A stretch of DNA of 33,135 bases from Actinomycetes bacterium (GCA_021785005.1 JAJYGT010000049.1:1-33135), one strand, 5' to 3'; counted from the stretch's first letter, positions 1-10,633 are shown. Numbers and translations are program-made. The notes: generated by a model not told the origin, from the sequence alone.

Positions 1-1862
1 CCTACTCAGGTGGTGAGAAGCCAACACTTTCCCGTCTTGGAGGATCCGAATGGAACAAAACCAAAGCCCGAGTCAAAAAGACGGTCGAGAGAATAGCCCA
101 GGAGCTCGTACTGTTATACCAAAAGCGAATCAATGTGTCCGGTATAGAGCACGTACCCGATACCCAATGGCAACTAGAGATGGAAGATCTCTTTCCGTAC
201 TCACTAACTCGAGATCAAGAAGCTGCAATTAGGGATGTCAAAGTTGATATGGAGTCCTCTAGACCTATGGATCGCCTTATCTGCGGAGATGTCGGTTTTG
301 GGAAAACTGAAATTGCTATACGTGCTGCATTTAAAGCAGTACAGTCAAATAAACAAGTAGCGGTTTTGGTGCCAACGACTCTGTTGGCACACCAACACCA
401 CCAAACCTTTAGCGAACGCTTTGGCTATTTCCCCGTTTCAGTGGAGGTGGTGTCACGTTTTTTTACCGCTGCGCAAATAAAAGATGTACTTGCGCGCCTC
501 GCCCGCGGAGAAGTGGATGTGATTATTGGCACCCACCGACTGTTGTCTAAAGATGTGAAGTTTGCAAATCTAGGTCTGCTTGTGGTCGACGAAGAACAAC
601 GTTTTGGAGTAAATCATAAAGAGGCGATAAAAGCCCTAAGTATAAATGTTGATGTGCTAACTTTAAGCGCAACCCCGATTCCACGAACCCTTGAGATGTC
701 TCTTACTGGTTTAAGGGACTTGTCGCTACTGAACACGCCGCCAGGATCACGTCAGCCTATTCTTACCTATGTAGGTGATTATGACGAACAGGCGGTCGTG
801 GAAGCGATTCGCCGGGAGATTCTGCGCGAGGGACAAGTGTTTTTCGTTCATAACCGCGTCGTAGATATCGAAGTCATTGCTTCGCGATTGCGTGTACTTG
901 TCCCTGATGCGAGGATTGCCGTTGCACATGGCCAAATGGATGAAACTCAACTCGAACGTATTGTCGATGACTTTTGGCAAGGTAAATTCGACGTACTTGT
1001 TTGCACGACTATTATCGAATCGGGCATTGATATGCCAAGCGTGAACACCCTGGTGGTAGACAGAGCTGAAATGCTAGGTCTTGGTCAGCTACACCAGCTT
1101 CGAGGACGAGTGGGTCGCGGCGGAATTAAAGCTTATGCATATTTATTTCATGCTCCAAATATCAAACTGACCGAAGAAGCGCACGAGCGACTCAAAACCA
1201 TTGGAGAGGCGATTGAATTAGGTTCGGGGTTTCGAATTGCAATGCGTGACTTAGAGATCCGTGGTGCGGGGAACTTGCTTAGTCATAATCAGTCAGGTCA
1301 TATCGCGGCAGTTGGGTACGACATGTATGTAAAAATGATGAAGGACGCGATCGATGCGTTAAATGGCGAAGAACCCGAGGTACTGCCCGACATTAGAATT
1401 GATATTCCGGTAACGGCATCAATACCCAATAGTTATATTGAAAAAGAGGCGTTGCGCCTCCAAGCATACCGTTCGCTTGCCCAAACACATGAAGACTCCG
1501 ATGTTGCAGACCTGATGCGCGAATTAGAAGAGCGCTTTGGTGCCGTGCCTCAAGAGACGATTGCCTTGACACAAGTAACACGGATTCGCAACCGCGCGTT
1601 GCTGGTTGGCATTAGCGAAGTGGCGGGTACTGTTCATCGCACAAGCGTGCGAACTACCGTTAAGCTCCGTTTTGTGGGATTGATTTGGCCAGCAAGTGTC
1701 TTGATGAACCTGCGGCGTCGGTATTTTGGTGTAGACTTTCACGAGTTCTCGAAGACTCTAACTGTTTCTGAGGTTGATATAGACCGAACAACCGAGGTTT
1801 CGTTAGACATACTAGATTTGCTGATTTCTAGGTTGGCGCCCAATTCCTCGGTTTCGGGTTAG
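1..1862 (+). CDS. mfd: Transcription-repair coupling factor Mfd, C-terminal part (5' end outside window)
   Basis: Mfd is a cytoplasmic ATP-driven DNA translocase that pushes stalled RNA polymerase off lesions and recruits UvrA. The frame is open from the first bases (codons start at base 3), giving about 619 visible residues of the usual 1100-1200, so the UvrB-homology half is outside. The first residues (YSGGEKPTLSRLGG) match the end of the RNA-polymerase-interacting domain. The translocase follows: Walker A GDVGFGKT (visible residues 95-102), DEEQ box at bases 588-599, TLSATPIPRTLEMSL motif, helicase motif VI region QLRGRVGRGG, then the TRCF C-terminal domain. An internal GTG at 135 can mimic a start, but homology continues upstream of it. 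It is the first gene of a + strand housekeeping run. Identification is firm. Confidence 0.97.
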   Translation, partial: YSGGEKPTLSRLGGSEWNKTKARVKKTVERIAQELVLLYQKRINVSGIEHVPDTQWQLEMEDLFPYSLTRDQEAAIRDVKVDMESSRPMDRLICGDVGFGKTEIAIRAAFKAVQSNKQVAVLVPTTLLAHQHHQTFSERFGYFPVSVEVVSRFFTAAQIKDVLARLARGEVDVIIGTHRLLSKDVKFANLGLLVVDEEQRFGVNHKEAIKALSINVDVLTLSATPIPRTLEMSLTGLRDLSLLNTPPGSRQPILTYVGDYDEQAVVEAIRREILREGQVFFVHNRVVDIEVIASRLRVLVPDARIAVAHGQMDETQLERIVDDFWQGKFDVLVCTTIIESGIDMPSVNTLVVDRAEMLGLGQLHQLRGRVGRGGIKAYAYLFHAPNIKLTEEAHERLKTIGEAIELGSGFRIAMRDLEIRGAGNLLSHNQSGHIAAVGYDMYVKMMKDAIDALNGEEPEVLPDIRIDIPVTASIPNSYIEKEALRLQAYRSLAQTHEDSDVADLMRELEERFGAVPQETIALTQVTRIRNRALLVGISEVAGTVHRTSVRTTVKLRFVGLIWPASVLMNLRRRYFGVDFHEFSKTLTVSEVDIDRTTEVSLDILDLLISRLAPNSSVSG

Positions 1863-1913
1863 ATTCGTATGTAGCTTGACGAGAGTTAAAAATTCAATCT
1901 ATGCAGGAGAGTT

Positions 1914-2462
1914 ATGTCTGACCCCGAAACTCGTTTGAGTCCAATGGCGCGTAGCGTTTCAAATTTTTTAAACGATGCAGGTTGGGGTGCGGAAACCCAA
2001 GAAGGGCTATTGACATATATCGGTGGTACTACGACCGATGTTATGGAACTAGGCTACATTTGTACATTGGCGCCGGAAAGTGATCAAGTTTTAGTTTCGG
2101 TGGTTTTTGAACTTGCGATACCCGAAATATATCATCATGAATTGCTTATGCTCCTAAATGAGATTAATAAAGGATCGATTCCTGGGGCCGCATCATATCA
2201 TTTTGATGATGAAATGGTAGAACTCTGCTCAAGCATTTTGATTTCTGGTATTGAAGATTTAGATGAAAATTCTATTGAAGAAATTGCTATCGAGTCTTTT
2301 GCGCAAGTACATGAAATACTGATAGGCGTTTCACTTGCTGCACACATGGCAATCACTGAGTTGATCAGCGGAGTAGGTTATAGCGAGGCCATGGAAATCT
2401 TCACAAGTGCGGTGGATACCTTTATCGCTACCTTGGACCTTGATTTGGATCAAGAAGTTTAG
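1914..2462 (+). CDS. Small acidic YbjN-like protein
   Basis: A 182-residue acidic protein without signal peptide or membrane segment, so probably cytoplasmic. The ATG has a good ribosome site (AGGAGA at 1905-1910). An N-terminal helix (MARSVSNFLNDAGW) followed by alternating strands, with FELAIPEIYHHELLMLLNEINKG in the middle and helical residues at the C-terminus, resembles the YbjN / type-III-chaperone-like fold family seen in actinobacteria near mfd and mazG; this is pattern resemblance, not a proven match. It lies 51 bases after mfd and 29 bases before the SurA-like gene, so it is probably cotranscribed with them. No catalytic residues can be proposed; a chaperone or binding role is inference. 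Confidence 0.75.
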   Translation: MSDPETRLSPMARSVSNFLNDAGWGAETQEGLLTYIGGTTTDVMELGYICTLAPESDQVLVSVVFELAIPEIYHHELLMLLNEINKGSIPGAASYHFDDEMVELCSSILISGIEDLDENSIEEIAIESFAQVHEILIGVSLAAHMAITELISGVGYSEAMEIFTSAVDTFIATLDLDLDQEV

Positions 2463-2491
2463 TCAACTAAATATCTTTAGATAAGGAAGAA

Positions 2492-3511
2492 ATGTTGTTG
2501 AAACCTATGGCGCATGTACCCAATGGCATTAGGCGATCGATACAGTTGTTGTTGGGAGGCGCGACACTTTCTATCGTGGCATCTGCGTGTACCACGACAC
2601 CGTATGCTGCTAAAGTCGGCGCGAGCTTCATAACTGTTAGTGCTCTCAACTCCGAGCTTCACTCAATCGGTGACAACTTGGCGTTCGTTTCCAAACTAAC
2701 TGCGCAGGAGCAGGTTTTTGGAAACTCTAAGTCGACATTCACTACACAATTTGTAGATCAGGTTCTTAATCGTCGCATAGCAATAACTCTCATCGAGAAT
2801 GCCAACGCAAGGTTGGGTCTTCAGATAACTCCCACTGTTACTGAACTGGCTCGAACTGTCGCCGAGCAAACTTATGGAGGATCGGGCGCATTCTCGGCAT
2901 TTCCTGCGGCATATCAGAAGGAATTGACTACAGATACGGCCAACATCATGTTGCTAGAAGCCTTTCTCACAAAGACAGATATCTCTTTACCCGCACTAGC
3001 TAAGTATTACAATGCAAACGTCTCGAAGTTTGCTCGAATTTGCGCTGCTCACATAGTCGTTGCGACAAGTTCTGCCGCTACGGCGATTTTCAACCAAGTG
3101 AGCGGGGGAGCGAACTTTGTCTCGTTAGCAAAGTCGCAGTCCATCGACTCGAATACCGCTGCTAACGGCGGATACATAGGATGTGGAACCTATCAGAATT
3201 TTGCCTCAGCTTTTGGGAGTTCTTTTGCGAACGAGTTGATCTCGGGGGCACCGAACGTCGCGTTACCTCCTGTGCAAATATCTCAGGGATATTCAGTTCC
3301 GATGGTCGTTTCTAGAACTATTCTTACGTTTGCGCAAGCGATTCCTGCAGTTATCGGTACGGTGTTTGGTACTCAGGCTGCTGGTGATGTAAATGCATTT
3401 GTCTCGGGCCTAGCCAAGAGCCAATCAGTGACTGTCAATCCTGCTTATGGTACATTTTCTATTTCTAATGCGAATGCCACGGTTATTCCTCCGACTTTGC
3501 CTGCAGCTTGA
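2492..3511 (+). CDS. SurA/parvulin-like peptidyl-prolyl isomerase lipoprotein
   Basis: A 339-residue exported protein. A basic N-terminus (RR at 14-15), a hydrophobic core and a lipobox-like ASAC ending at Cys33 suggest a lipid-anchored protein outside the membrane. Residues about 45-170 resemble the helical SurA N-terminal chaperone domain; about 180-280 resemble a parvulin rotamase (AAHIVVATSSAATAIFNQV, then GGANFVSLAKSQSID and NGGYIGCG). The family folds exported proteins or isomerises prolyl bonds. The ATG is preceded by AAGGAAG at 2483-2489. This gene between mfd and mazG matches a familiar actinobacterial arrangement. Whether the rotamase is active cannot be judged; the C-terminus is Ser/Ala/Thr-rich and low in complexity. 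Confidence 0.85.
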   Translation: MLLKPMAHVPNGIRRSIQLLLGGATLSIVASACTTTPYAAKVGASFITVSALNSELHSIGDNLAFVSKLTAQEQVFGNSKSTFTTQFVDQVLNRRIAITLIENANARLGLQITPTVTELARTVAEQTYGGSGAFSAFPAAYQKELTTDTANIMLLEAFLTKTDISLPALAKYYNANVSKFARICAAHIVVATSSAATAIFNQVSGGANFVSLAKSQSIDSNTAANGGYIGCGTYQNFASAFGSSFANELISGAPNVALPPVQISQGYSVPMVVSRTILTFAQAIPAVIGTVFGTQAAGDVNAFVSGLAKSQSVTVNPAYGTFSISNANATVIPPTLPAA

Positions 3512-3544
3512 GAAGTTCAAATAAAGAATTATTTGGAGTAAATT

Positions 3545-5008
3545 GTGACTAAATTAGTCGTGCTTGGCGCTGGGCCTGGGGATTATGGTTCAGTTTCCCT
3601 TGGAACCCTGAACGAGCTCGAGTCTCTCGATGTACTGATCGTTCGAACCATGGTTCATCCATCAATCGCAAAACTCTGTGAAGTTGCGGCTAATTCTGGT
3701 GCACTTGTTCTCACGTGTGATCCTTTGTATGAAGTGTATAGTAATTTTGATGCGCTTTACCGGGAGATGGCCAGGTGGGTTGGCGAATTTGCATTTGATT
3801 CAAGAAGAAGGCATGCTCTGCTGCAGGGGTTTGGAAAAATATTTGAGAAACCGGTAGATCTAGATGCCGCTTTACGCGTCGGTTATCTCACTCCCGGATC
3901 GCCTAACGTTGCAGAGAAGTCCGTGGATTTGCTACGCGAATCCTACAATGATCAAGTAACTGTGCTACCTGCCGTTTCGTTTTTAGATCTTGCCCTTTTG
4001 GCTATGAATGTCGATCCTTTTGCCAAATCTTTATGGTTGGTGGACGCAGATGATCTAATCTCGAATTCTTCGGATTTTCGGGGTAACTTATTAATCTCCC
4101 AGGTTTGGAACGACGAATTGGCATATTCGGTCGTTGATGTCTTACTAAATGGAGATCTTGCACCAGCCATTACGTATCTACATCATTTAGGCCTGGTTGA
4201 TCAATGCGTCAAGCTTTTAGATATAAAAGATTTGGCTTCTTTAAAGTTCGACCATTTGACAAGTATTTATGTAGAAGATTTTAAAGGCTCAGAAGCTTCA
4301 GTATTTATGGATTTGACCCAGATAGTTGCGCGTTTGAGAACCGAGTGTCCATGGGATAAAAAACAGACTCACACCAGTTTGGGTAAACACTTAATCGAAG
4401 AGGCCTACGAGGTAATAGAAGCGATTACTCAACTTCAAGGCCAGCTAGATGGAACAGCTGAGCCCCAATCTGATGACGAACAAGTCGACGGTACAACACA
4501 AGCTTTGGCAGATGAATTTGCCGGAGAACTTGGGGACCTTTTCGTTCAAGTTTTATTTCATGCGCAAATTGCGTCGGAAAGCGGACTTTTCGACCTTTAC
4601 TATATTTTGAATTCGATAAAACAGAAATTGATTCGTCGGCATCCGCATGTTTTTGCGGGATTGAAGGTGGAAGGTGTTGCCGAGGTATTGTCTAATTGGG
4701 AATCAATCAAGCGGACGGAAAAGGTCATTTCGGAACCAGCTGAGAACATACCCAAGGCATTGCCTGCGCTATTATTCGCTTCAAAGGTTGTTCGTAAAGC
4801 CGACGCTTTTGGATATAAGCTTCCTGAGCGCGACGCGTTGGTTGAGGAGATTATTCGCTGTGCTGACGAATTGACTACGAGCCCTGATCGCCTTGGAGAG
4901 TTGATCTTTTCGGTTATTAAATTGTCTAAACTCGAAGATATTGATTTAGAAGCAAAAATAAAGGCGATTGCAATAGAGTTTTCCGCATCTTTTCTTGAAG
5001 ATCGTTGA
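3545..5008 (+). CDS. mazG: Nucleoside triphosphate pyrophosphohydrolase MazG with N-terminal tetrapyrrole-methylase-like domain (YabN type)
   Basis: A 487-residue two-domain protein. Residues 1-about 245 begin with VVLGAGPGD (5-13), the glycine-rich loop of the tetrapyrrole (corrin/porphyrin) methylase superfamily, as in Bacillus YabN. Residues about 255-480 are MazG, which hydrolyses nucleoside triphosphates to monophosphates and pyrophosphate: LRTECPWDKKQTHTSL (264-279), EEAYE (285-289) and ELGD (328-331) supply the metal-binding acidic residues, followed by RRHPHVF. A Gln/Asp-rich insertion of about 25 residues (297-322) lies between the two acidic helices. The start is GTG with GGAG upstream (3534-3537). 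It follows the SurA-like gene by 33 bases and precedes eno by 154. MazG function is firm; a methylase activity is doubtful because no substrate is suggested here. Confidence 0.93.
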   Translation: MTKLVVLGAGPGDYGSVSLGTLNELESLDVLIVRTMVHPSIAKLCEVAANSGALVLTCDPLYEVYSNFDALYREMARWVGEFAFDSRRRHALLQGFGKIFEKPVDLDAALRVGYLTPGSPNVAEKSVDLLRESYNDQVTVLPAVSFLDLALLAMNVDPFAKSLWLVDADDLISNSSDFRGNLLISQVWNDELAYSVVDVLLNGDLAPAITYLHHLGLVDQCVKLLDIKDLASLKFDHLTSIYVEDFKGSEASVFMDLTQIVARLRTECPWDKKQTHTSLGKHLIEEAYEVIEAITQLQGQLDGTAEPQSDDEQVDGTTQALADEFAGELGDLFVQVLFHAQIASESGLFDLYYILNSIKQKLIRRHPHVFAGLKVEGVAEVLSNWESIKRTEKVISEPAENIPKALPALLFASKVVRKADAFGYKLPERDALVEEIIRCADELTTSPDRLGELIFSVIKLSKLEDIDLEAKIKAIAIEFSASFLEDR

Positions 5009-5162
5009 AGAGTTGCTTTGTGTAGCGGAGCCTGATTTTTGCGTCGACGCACGTTGTAGCAAATTTTGCGTTGCGAATGGAGTCATCGAGTAAAAGCGGT
5101 TGCCCGGGAATTGCATTGCGGTATCTAATTGCTAGTTAGATATAAAAATAAATGAGGATTAA

Positions 5163-6437
<1,275 letters not shown>

Positions 6438-6499
6438 CAAAGTTCCTGACAAATACGTAATCCATACCGAGTTGTATTGGAGAGATTTTTTTCTCGATG

Positions 6500-6520
6500 G
6501 CAATTCGAGTTGGGAATTGC
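6500..6520. other. Short inverted repeat between eno and ftsB
   Basis: A 7-base stem (GCAATTC / GAATTGC) with a 7-base loop. It could be a weak transcript hairpin after eno or an operator near the ftsB promoter. No T-run follows, so it is not a standard terminator. Confidence 0.35.
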
Positions 6521-6562
6521 ATGCATGATATTTATTGTGGATTTTGCTGCTAGAGTAGCAAT

Positions 6563-6859
6563 GTGACTAAGATTGAGAGCTCAACTCGTAAGACAGGTTC
6601 TCGTCGTGTTTATTTGGCGCTTGCAATTGCTACGTTATTGTTAGCAATGTTGCTTCTGGTTTCTCCCGTCCAAGCTTATATTGCGCAAAGAAGTCAACTT
6701 GCCAAGACAAATTCTGAAATCTCTGCGCTAAAACAGCAGCAGGTAACATTGCAGAGTCAGATTTCTCAACTGCACAATCCTAACGAACTGGCTTATTTGG
6801 CAAAGACCGAGTTGAACATGGTCTATCCGGGTGAAAAGAGTTACTTGAATCCCAAGTGA
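6563..6859 (+). CDS. ftsB: FtsB/DivIC-family septum formation initiator
   Basis: A 98-residue bitopic membrane protein. A short basic N-terminus is followed by one membrane segment (about 16-38), a coiled coil (about 40-72, LAKTNSEISALKQQQVTLQSQI), and the conserved tail YLAKTELNMVYPGE (79-92), which matches the ARxELGxVxPGE box of FtsB/DivIC. The family links FtsL and FtsQ in the divisome. The start is GTG (MTKIESS); an ATG two bases upstream is out of frame. No strong ribosome site is visible. It is 125 bases downstream of eno, the usual actinobacterial position. The next gene in that usual order, a DUF501 protein, is not here but about 11 kb away at 18034. Confidence 0.85.
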   Translation: MTKIESSTRKTGSRRVYLALAIATLLLAMLLLVSPVQAYIAQRSQLAKTNSEISALKQQQVTLQSQISQLHNPNELAYLAKTELNMVYPGEKSYLNPK

Positions 6860-6871
6860 TCGACTTTGACG

Positions 6872-6924
6872 AATCTCAAACCACTCACGTCGCTTGTTTC
6901 AAGGTATGTGAGGGGTTTGAGATT
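6872..6924. terminator. Long hairpin after ftsB
   Basis: A 17-base stem with a single mismatch (left arm 6872-6888, right arm 6908-6924) and a 19-base loop, 13 bases after the ftsB stop. No T-run follows on the + strand (ATTACG), so it is either a weak or factor-assisted terminator or a 3'-end stabiliser. It separates the conserved + strand operon from the convergent permease gene. Confidence 0.5.
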
Positions 6925-7056
6925 ATTACGCGTATATTCGCGCTCCATGCGTGAAGTGACGATCTTTTCTACTGGTCAGATTATTTCGTTGAGTTTAGGA
7001 ACCGACTACGCAGGTAAAAAACATGCATAGTCGATCCAACAATTGAGGGTTTCGAG

Positions 7057-8685
7057 TCAGTCTTCTCTGTTTGCTGCGCTAGCAATTGCGTCGTCTCCGG
7101 CGTCGGTCCTACGTCCCGAATTGACTCCGAAATAGTAAAATCCCAATGCGATTATTACCACCACGCCAAGATCAGTGGGATATTGAATGAGACCTTTACC
7201 ACCATTGTAAGGTGAGCCAAATTCAGCTGAACCAAAGTAAGTCATCAATAGCAACGCAACTAGGTACAAGATTAGCCAGAGCGCGCTCTTAAGGGACGCG
7301 GCGTCAACTTTATCCAAGGTAGTACCGTTTCGCGAAGCCGCGATTGAATAGATGATTGCACCTCCCAGGATGGTTACGACCAACTTCCAGTCGATGGCCC
7401 AACCGGTCCAATAGATAATAAGTGTGCCTATGACAAATGCCAGTGGCGCGACCACGTTCAGGGCACCAAGCTTGAAGGGTCGAAACGCGTTGGGATGTGT
7501 GTTGCGTAGAACTGCTGCTGAGATCGGTCCAATCATATACGTCAAAACCGTCGCTGAGCTAATCACTCCTACGAGGCTTTCCCAGGTTGGGAAAGGAAGC
7601 AGCGCCAGGATTCCAACAATCAATGTCAGAAGCAACCCTAACGTTGGAACGGCTGTACGTTCGTTTAGCTTGCGAAAAGGAGCGGGTAAGTAGCGGTTAT
7701 TAGAAAGTGCATATACTACGCGTGCTGTGGATGCCAGGTAGATATTCCCAGTGCCCGCAGGAGACAGTACGGCGTCAGCATATAAAAGTGTTGCCAACCA
7801 CCCAAGACCAAGTGCAGAGGCGACTTGTGCGAAAGGACCAGTAAATGTTAGTGCAGCCCAGCCCTTGGTGATCGCCGATGGATTCACGCCAATAATAAAC
7901 ACTACCTGCAACAAGGTGTAGAGAACAACTGCGATTCCTACTGCAACAATGATTGCACGTGGAACGTCTCGTTGTGGATTACGGGCCTCACCGGCAAGAT
8001 CGACCGCCTGGCGGAATCCAAGATATGCGAAGACAATACCAGAAAGAGCTACCGCCTTTAGGACTCCGGCTACGCCGTATGGGGCAAAGCCGCCCGGTAT
8101 TTTAGAAGTTGCCGAGGGGTGGAATGTAAAATTTCCCCAGTGTGGTGCCACAAAAAGGAACACCAGTACTGTCACGGTCGGCATTATGAACTTGATCGTG
8201 GTTACTGTAGTGTTAGTTTTGGCAAATGCCTTCACGCCAATTGAGTTGATTCCGAAAAACAAAATCAAGATTATTGCTTCTGCAATAAAGCGATCAATAG
8301 TGCTATTGGCGAATACGGGGAGATAGTGTTCTGCGTACTGAATCACCGCTTCGGCTTCGATGGCTGGAACTGTCGCATATGCGATAAATGCGGCCCAACC
8401 CATCATAAATCCGGTTAGGGATCCATGTGTTAGGTGTGGATAACGGGCAATGCCTCCAGCTTCAGGAATCATCCCAGACAATTCCGCATAGACAAGACCG
8501 ATAAGTGCCACGGCAACACCGCCGATGAGCCAGCCAAAGATTGAAGCTGGTCCGGCATCGTTCGACGCATACAATACGCCGAACAACCATCCAGAACCGA
8601 TAATTGCTCCAAGTCCTGCCATCGTTAGGTCAAGCCGAGACATCTCGCGTTTCAAGCCAGTAGTCTTGCTTGGTTGAAGTTTCAT
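7057..8685 (-). CDS. APC-superfamily amino acid permease
   Basis: A 542-residue integral membrane protein with about twelve hydrophobic segments. The APC hallmark in the first segment is GLGAIIGSGWLFG (about 25-37), the unwound helix that binds the amino acid. Later landmarks are the loop ELSGMIPEAGGIARYPHL and FRQAVDLAGEARNPQRDVPRAI (the conserved E-x-x-NPQR-x-x-P box). The likely job is proton-coupled amino acid uptake; the overall look recalls the YveA/aspartate-type branch, but substrate cannot be read from sequence. The start is clear: AAGGAG precedes the ATG (complement of 8690-8695). It is transcribed towards ftsB and away from the unknown gene at 9399, so it is probably a single-gene unit. 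Confidence 0.92.
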   Translation of the reverse strand: MKLQPSKTTGLKREMSRLDLTMAGLGAIIGSGWLFGVLYASNDAGPASIFGWLIGGVAVALIGLVYAELSGMIPEAGGIARYPHLTHGSLTGFMMGWAAFIAYATVPAIEAEAVIQYAEHYLPVFANSTIDRFIAEAIILILFFGINSIGVKAFAKTNTTVTTIKFIMPTVTVLVFLFVAPHWGNFTFHPSATSKIPGGFAPYGVAGVLKAVALSGIVFAYLGFRQAVDLAGEARNPQRDVPRAIIVAVGIAVVLYTLLQVVFIIGVNPSAITKGWAALTFTGPFAQVASALGLGWLATLLYADAVLSPAGTGNIYLASTARVVYALSNNRYLPAPFRKLNERTAVPTLGLLLTLIVGILALLPFPTWESLVGVISSATVLTYMIGPISAAVLRNTHPNAFRPFKLGALNVVAPLAFVIGTLIIYWTGWAIDWKLVVTILGGAIIYSIAASRNGTTLDKVDAASLKSALWLILYLVALLLMTYFGSAEFGSPYNGGKGLIQYPTDLGVVVIIALGFYYFGVNSGRRTDAGDDAIASAANRED

Positions 8686-9398
8686 GTTATCTCCTTTAGT
8701 TCGTGTTCATTACAGTTGCTGTCGATGAGCCTATGTTAACTGATTTTTGTTGCGTTTTGGAGTAAAAAATTGCAAAGTATTGGAATAGTAACAATTCAAA
8801 TACTTGTTTCCAAGCCAGTTTCAACGTTTTGTTCCGAGCAAGCAACTAAACGCCGACCAGGTAATGGAACGTAGCTAACTATCGTTTACCCAGGTCATGA
8901 GGCAAAATTGCGAGTCCTTGGCGTCAACATTAGCTATCGTCATGCGAAATTGAACTAAAAGTTTCGAGTCCATTATTTTGAAGATCGAGATATACATGTT
9001 TTTGTGAATATTTTTTATTTTTACGTTTTAAAGTTAGATCGCTCGTGTTCGATCTTTAGACAACTTGGCGACGAGGAAATCTATTTGGTGTCGCGCTAGG
9101 TACCTGGGATGGTTGCCTATGTTGATTTAGGATATTAATCTAAAGACACAAGTTGATGCGGTCGACAGTTAAATTAGAGTGCAATTCCAACCCCCCCAAA
9201 AAATAGCGAATTTGGCTCGCCTAATGTTGAATTAGGCGAGCCAGCTCTCTTATTTGTCGTCAGGTTTCTTGTCTAGGGAATTGGATGTGAGTTCCTTTGG
9301 CGGTCGATCACCAAACTCCGGTTTCAAGTGGTATTAATCCAAACATTCAAATAAGGTTCTAGTGCGGATAAACTGCGGTTTAGACCAATGGAGTTAGC
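8686..9398. other. Intergenic region of 713 bases, no gene recognised
   Basis: AT-rich spacer between the divergent permease and exported-protein genes. It should hold both promoters. Visible marks are a run of seven C followed by A-rich sequence (9191-9203) and a perfect 11-base stem-loop at 9214-9242. No open frame here looks like protein and no RNA gene was recognised. Confidence 0.6.
9214..9242. terminator. Perfect 11-bp stem-loop
   Basis: GGCTCGCCTAA (9214-9224) and its exact complement (9232-9242) enclose a 7-base loop. Read on the - strand it is followed about ten bases later by a run of six T; read on the + strand no T-run follows. The form is that of an intrinsic terminator, but no gene ends beside it, so it may end an untranslated or lost transcript, or act in the leader of the gene at 9399. 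Confidence 0.45.
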
Positions 9399-9986
9399 TT
9401 GAAAATCTTGTCGACAAAAAGTTCACGCTTTCGTAGATCAAATATGCTCGCTGTATTAGGAATAGGGGCACTACTAGGCGGTTCAGCTGCCATCGGACTG
9501 ACGATGGTTTTTCGCACGCCACACCAGAGTACGCGCCCAATTTCAAATCAGCAATCTACAAGCACCACTATTTCGGCAAGTGGCGGAGTTTCTGATGGAG
9601 GTATCACCAACGATATCGTAAATGATAATACTCCTCCCGCAGGAGAGACAATGTTTACATTTAGTGGAACCGGGCTTCGGCAAAGCAAAGTGGTAAACCT
9701 TAATTACTCTTGGACTGCAATATGGAGTGCTGACTGCAGTGACGAAAATGTTTCAAATTCGTTGACTATTGATTTAGTTTCTGGATTATCAGGTGCTGGT
9801 TTAAAAAGTACCAATGTGAGTTTAACGACTCCACTTGTGGGAGAAAAAAAAGTTAGTATTTTAAATACCACTATCGGCCCGGCTACTTATGAATCTGGCA
9901 TCGCTAAAGGGGTCGCGGCAACCGGGGTACAGTTGCAAGTTTACTCAGGATGCGATTGGAACGTATCCATAATTAAAACGAGCTAA
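9399..9986 (+). CDS. Exported or membrane-anchored protein of unknown function
   Basis: A 195-residue protein that I do not recognise. A basic start (KSSRFRR) precedes one hydrophobic segment (about 17-37), then a Ser/Thr/Gly/Asn-rich linker (about 40-85) and a beta-rich domain (about 85-195) with two Cys (CSDEN and SGCDWN) that could pair outside the cell. The domain looks built to bind or be displayed (FSGTGLRQSKVVNLNYSWTAIW), without catalytic motifs. The start is TTG with GGAG at 9390-9393. It converges on the DUF1707 gene. An internal ATG (base 9444) would cut into the basic region and is less likely. Confidence 0.7.
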   Translation: MKILSTKSSRFRRSNMLAVLGIGALLGGSAAIGLTMVFRTPHQSTRPISNQQSTSTTISASGGVSDGGITNDIVNDNTPPAGETMFTFSGTGLRQSKVVNLNYSWTAIWSADCSDENVSNSLTIDLVSGLSGAGLKSTNVSLTTPLVGEKKVSILNTTIGPATYESGIAKGVAATGVQLQVYSGCDWNVSIIKTS

Positions 9987-10065
9987 AAATAATGCGCTTG
10001 CCAGAATTGAGTATTGGCATTTACGACGTTTCCTTCGGTGAACAGCACCGTAAAATTTTCGCAAC

Positions 10066-10581
10066 TTAACGTGAGCCGCGAATCTTCGTACGATGATTGC
10101 CATGGTGATGACGGCCAGAGCGACGAAATTGTCGAACAATTATAAAAATGCCGATCAAAAAAATTGGCGTGAATGAAGCGAAAATAAGATTCAGCAACAG
10201 CGGTATAATTACCAATCCGGCAAAAGATGCCACTGTAATCATTCCCGCAAAGATGAACGGAATCGCTGCAAGGGGAAGTCGCCTACCTTGCCTGACCTGG
10301 TAAAGTGTCGACTGGCTCTGCGTGGGAAGAGTATGAGGGAACGGATACGAATTGGTGGAGACGATATGTGCTGATGCAGCTTCTTTGACCAAGGATTTTC
10401 CGCCCGGGATATCTTCAACAACGCTAAGTAGATCGTTGAAGGTCTTTGCGGCTATCGCAACTTCAAGGCGATGGTGTAATTCCTCAGTTGTTATGAAGCC
10501 TTTCTCGAGAGCCATTGATAAGAAGTTTGTAATTCTGGAGCGATCATTGTCGCTTGCGCGCAAGAACATATTTTCAGCCAT
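10066..10581 (-). CDS. DUF1707 membrane protein
   Basis: A 171-residue protein. Residues 8-60 carry the DUF1707 pattern: RASDNDRSRITNFLSMALEKG, then a helix with EELHHRLEVAIAAKTFNDLLSVVEDIPG. The family is actinobacterial, usually fused to membrane segments, with unknown function. After a linker, residues about 102-150 form two membrane helices (IPFIFAGMITVASFAGLVII and the next), ending in a short His/Arg-rich tail. The gene lies 52 bases downstream of the acetyltransferase on the same strand, so the two may share a transcript. Confidence 0.8.
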   Translation of the reverse strand: MAENMFLRASDNDRSRITNFLSMALEKGFITTEELHHRLEVAIAAKTFNDLLSVVEDIPGGKSLVKEAASAHIVSTNSYPFPHTLPTQSQSTLYQVRQGRRLPLAAIPFIFAGMITVASFAGLVIIPLLLNLIFASFTPIFLIGIFIIVRQFRRSGRHHHGNHRTKIRGSR

Positions 10582-10633
10582 GTCTATTAAACTACCACTT
10601 AATCCTAAGATTTGCAGAGAACTTTTTGAGACT

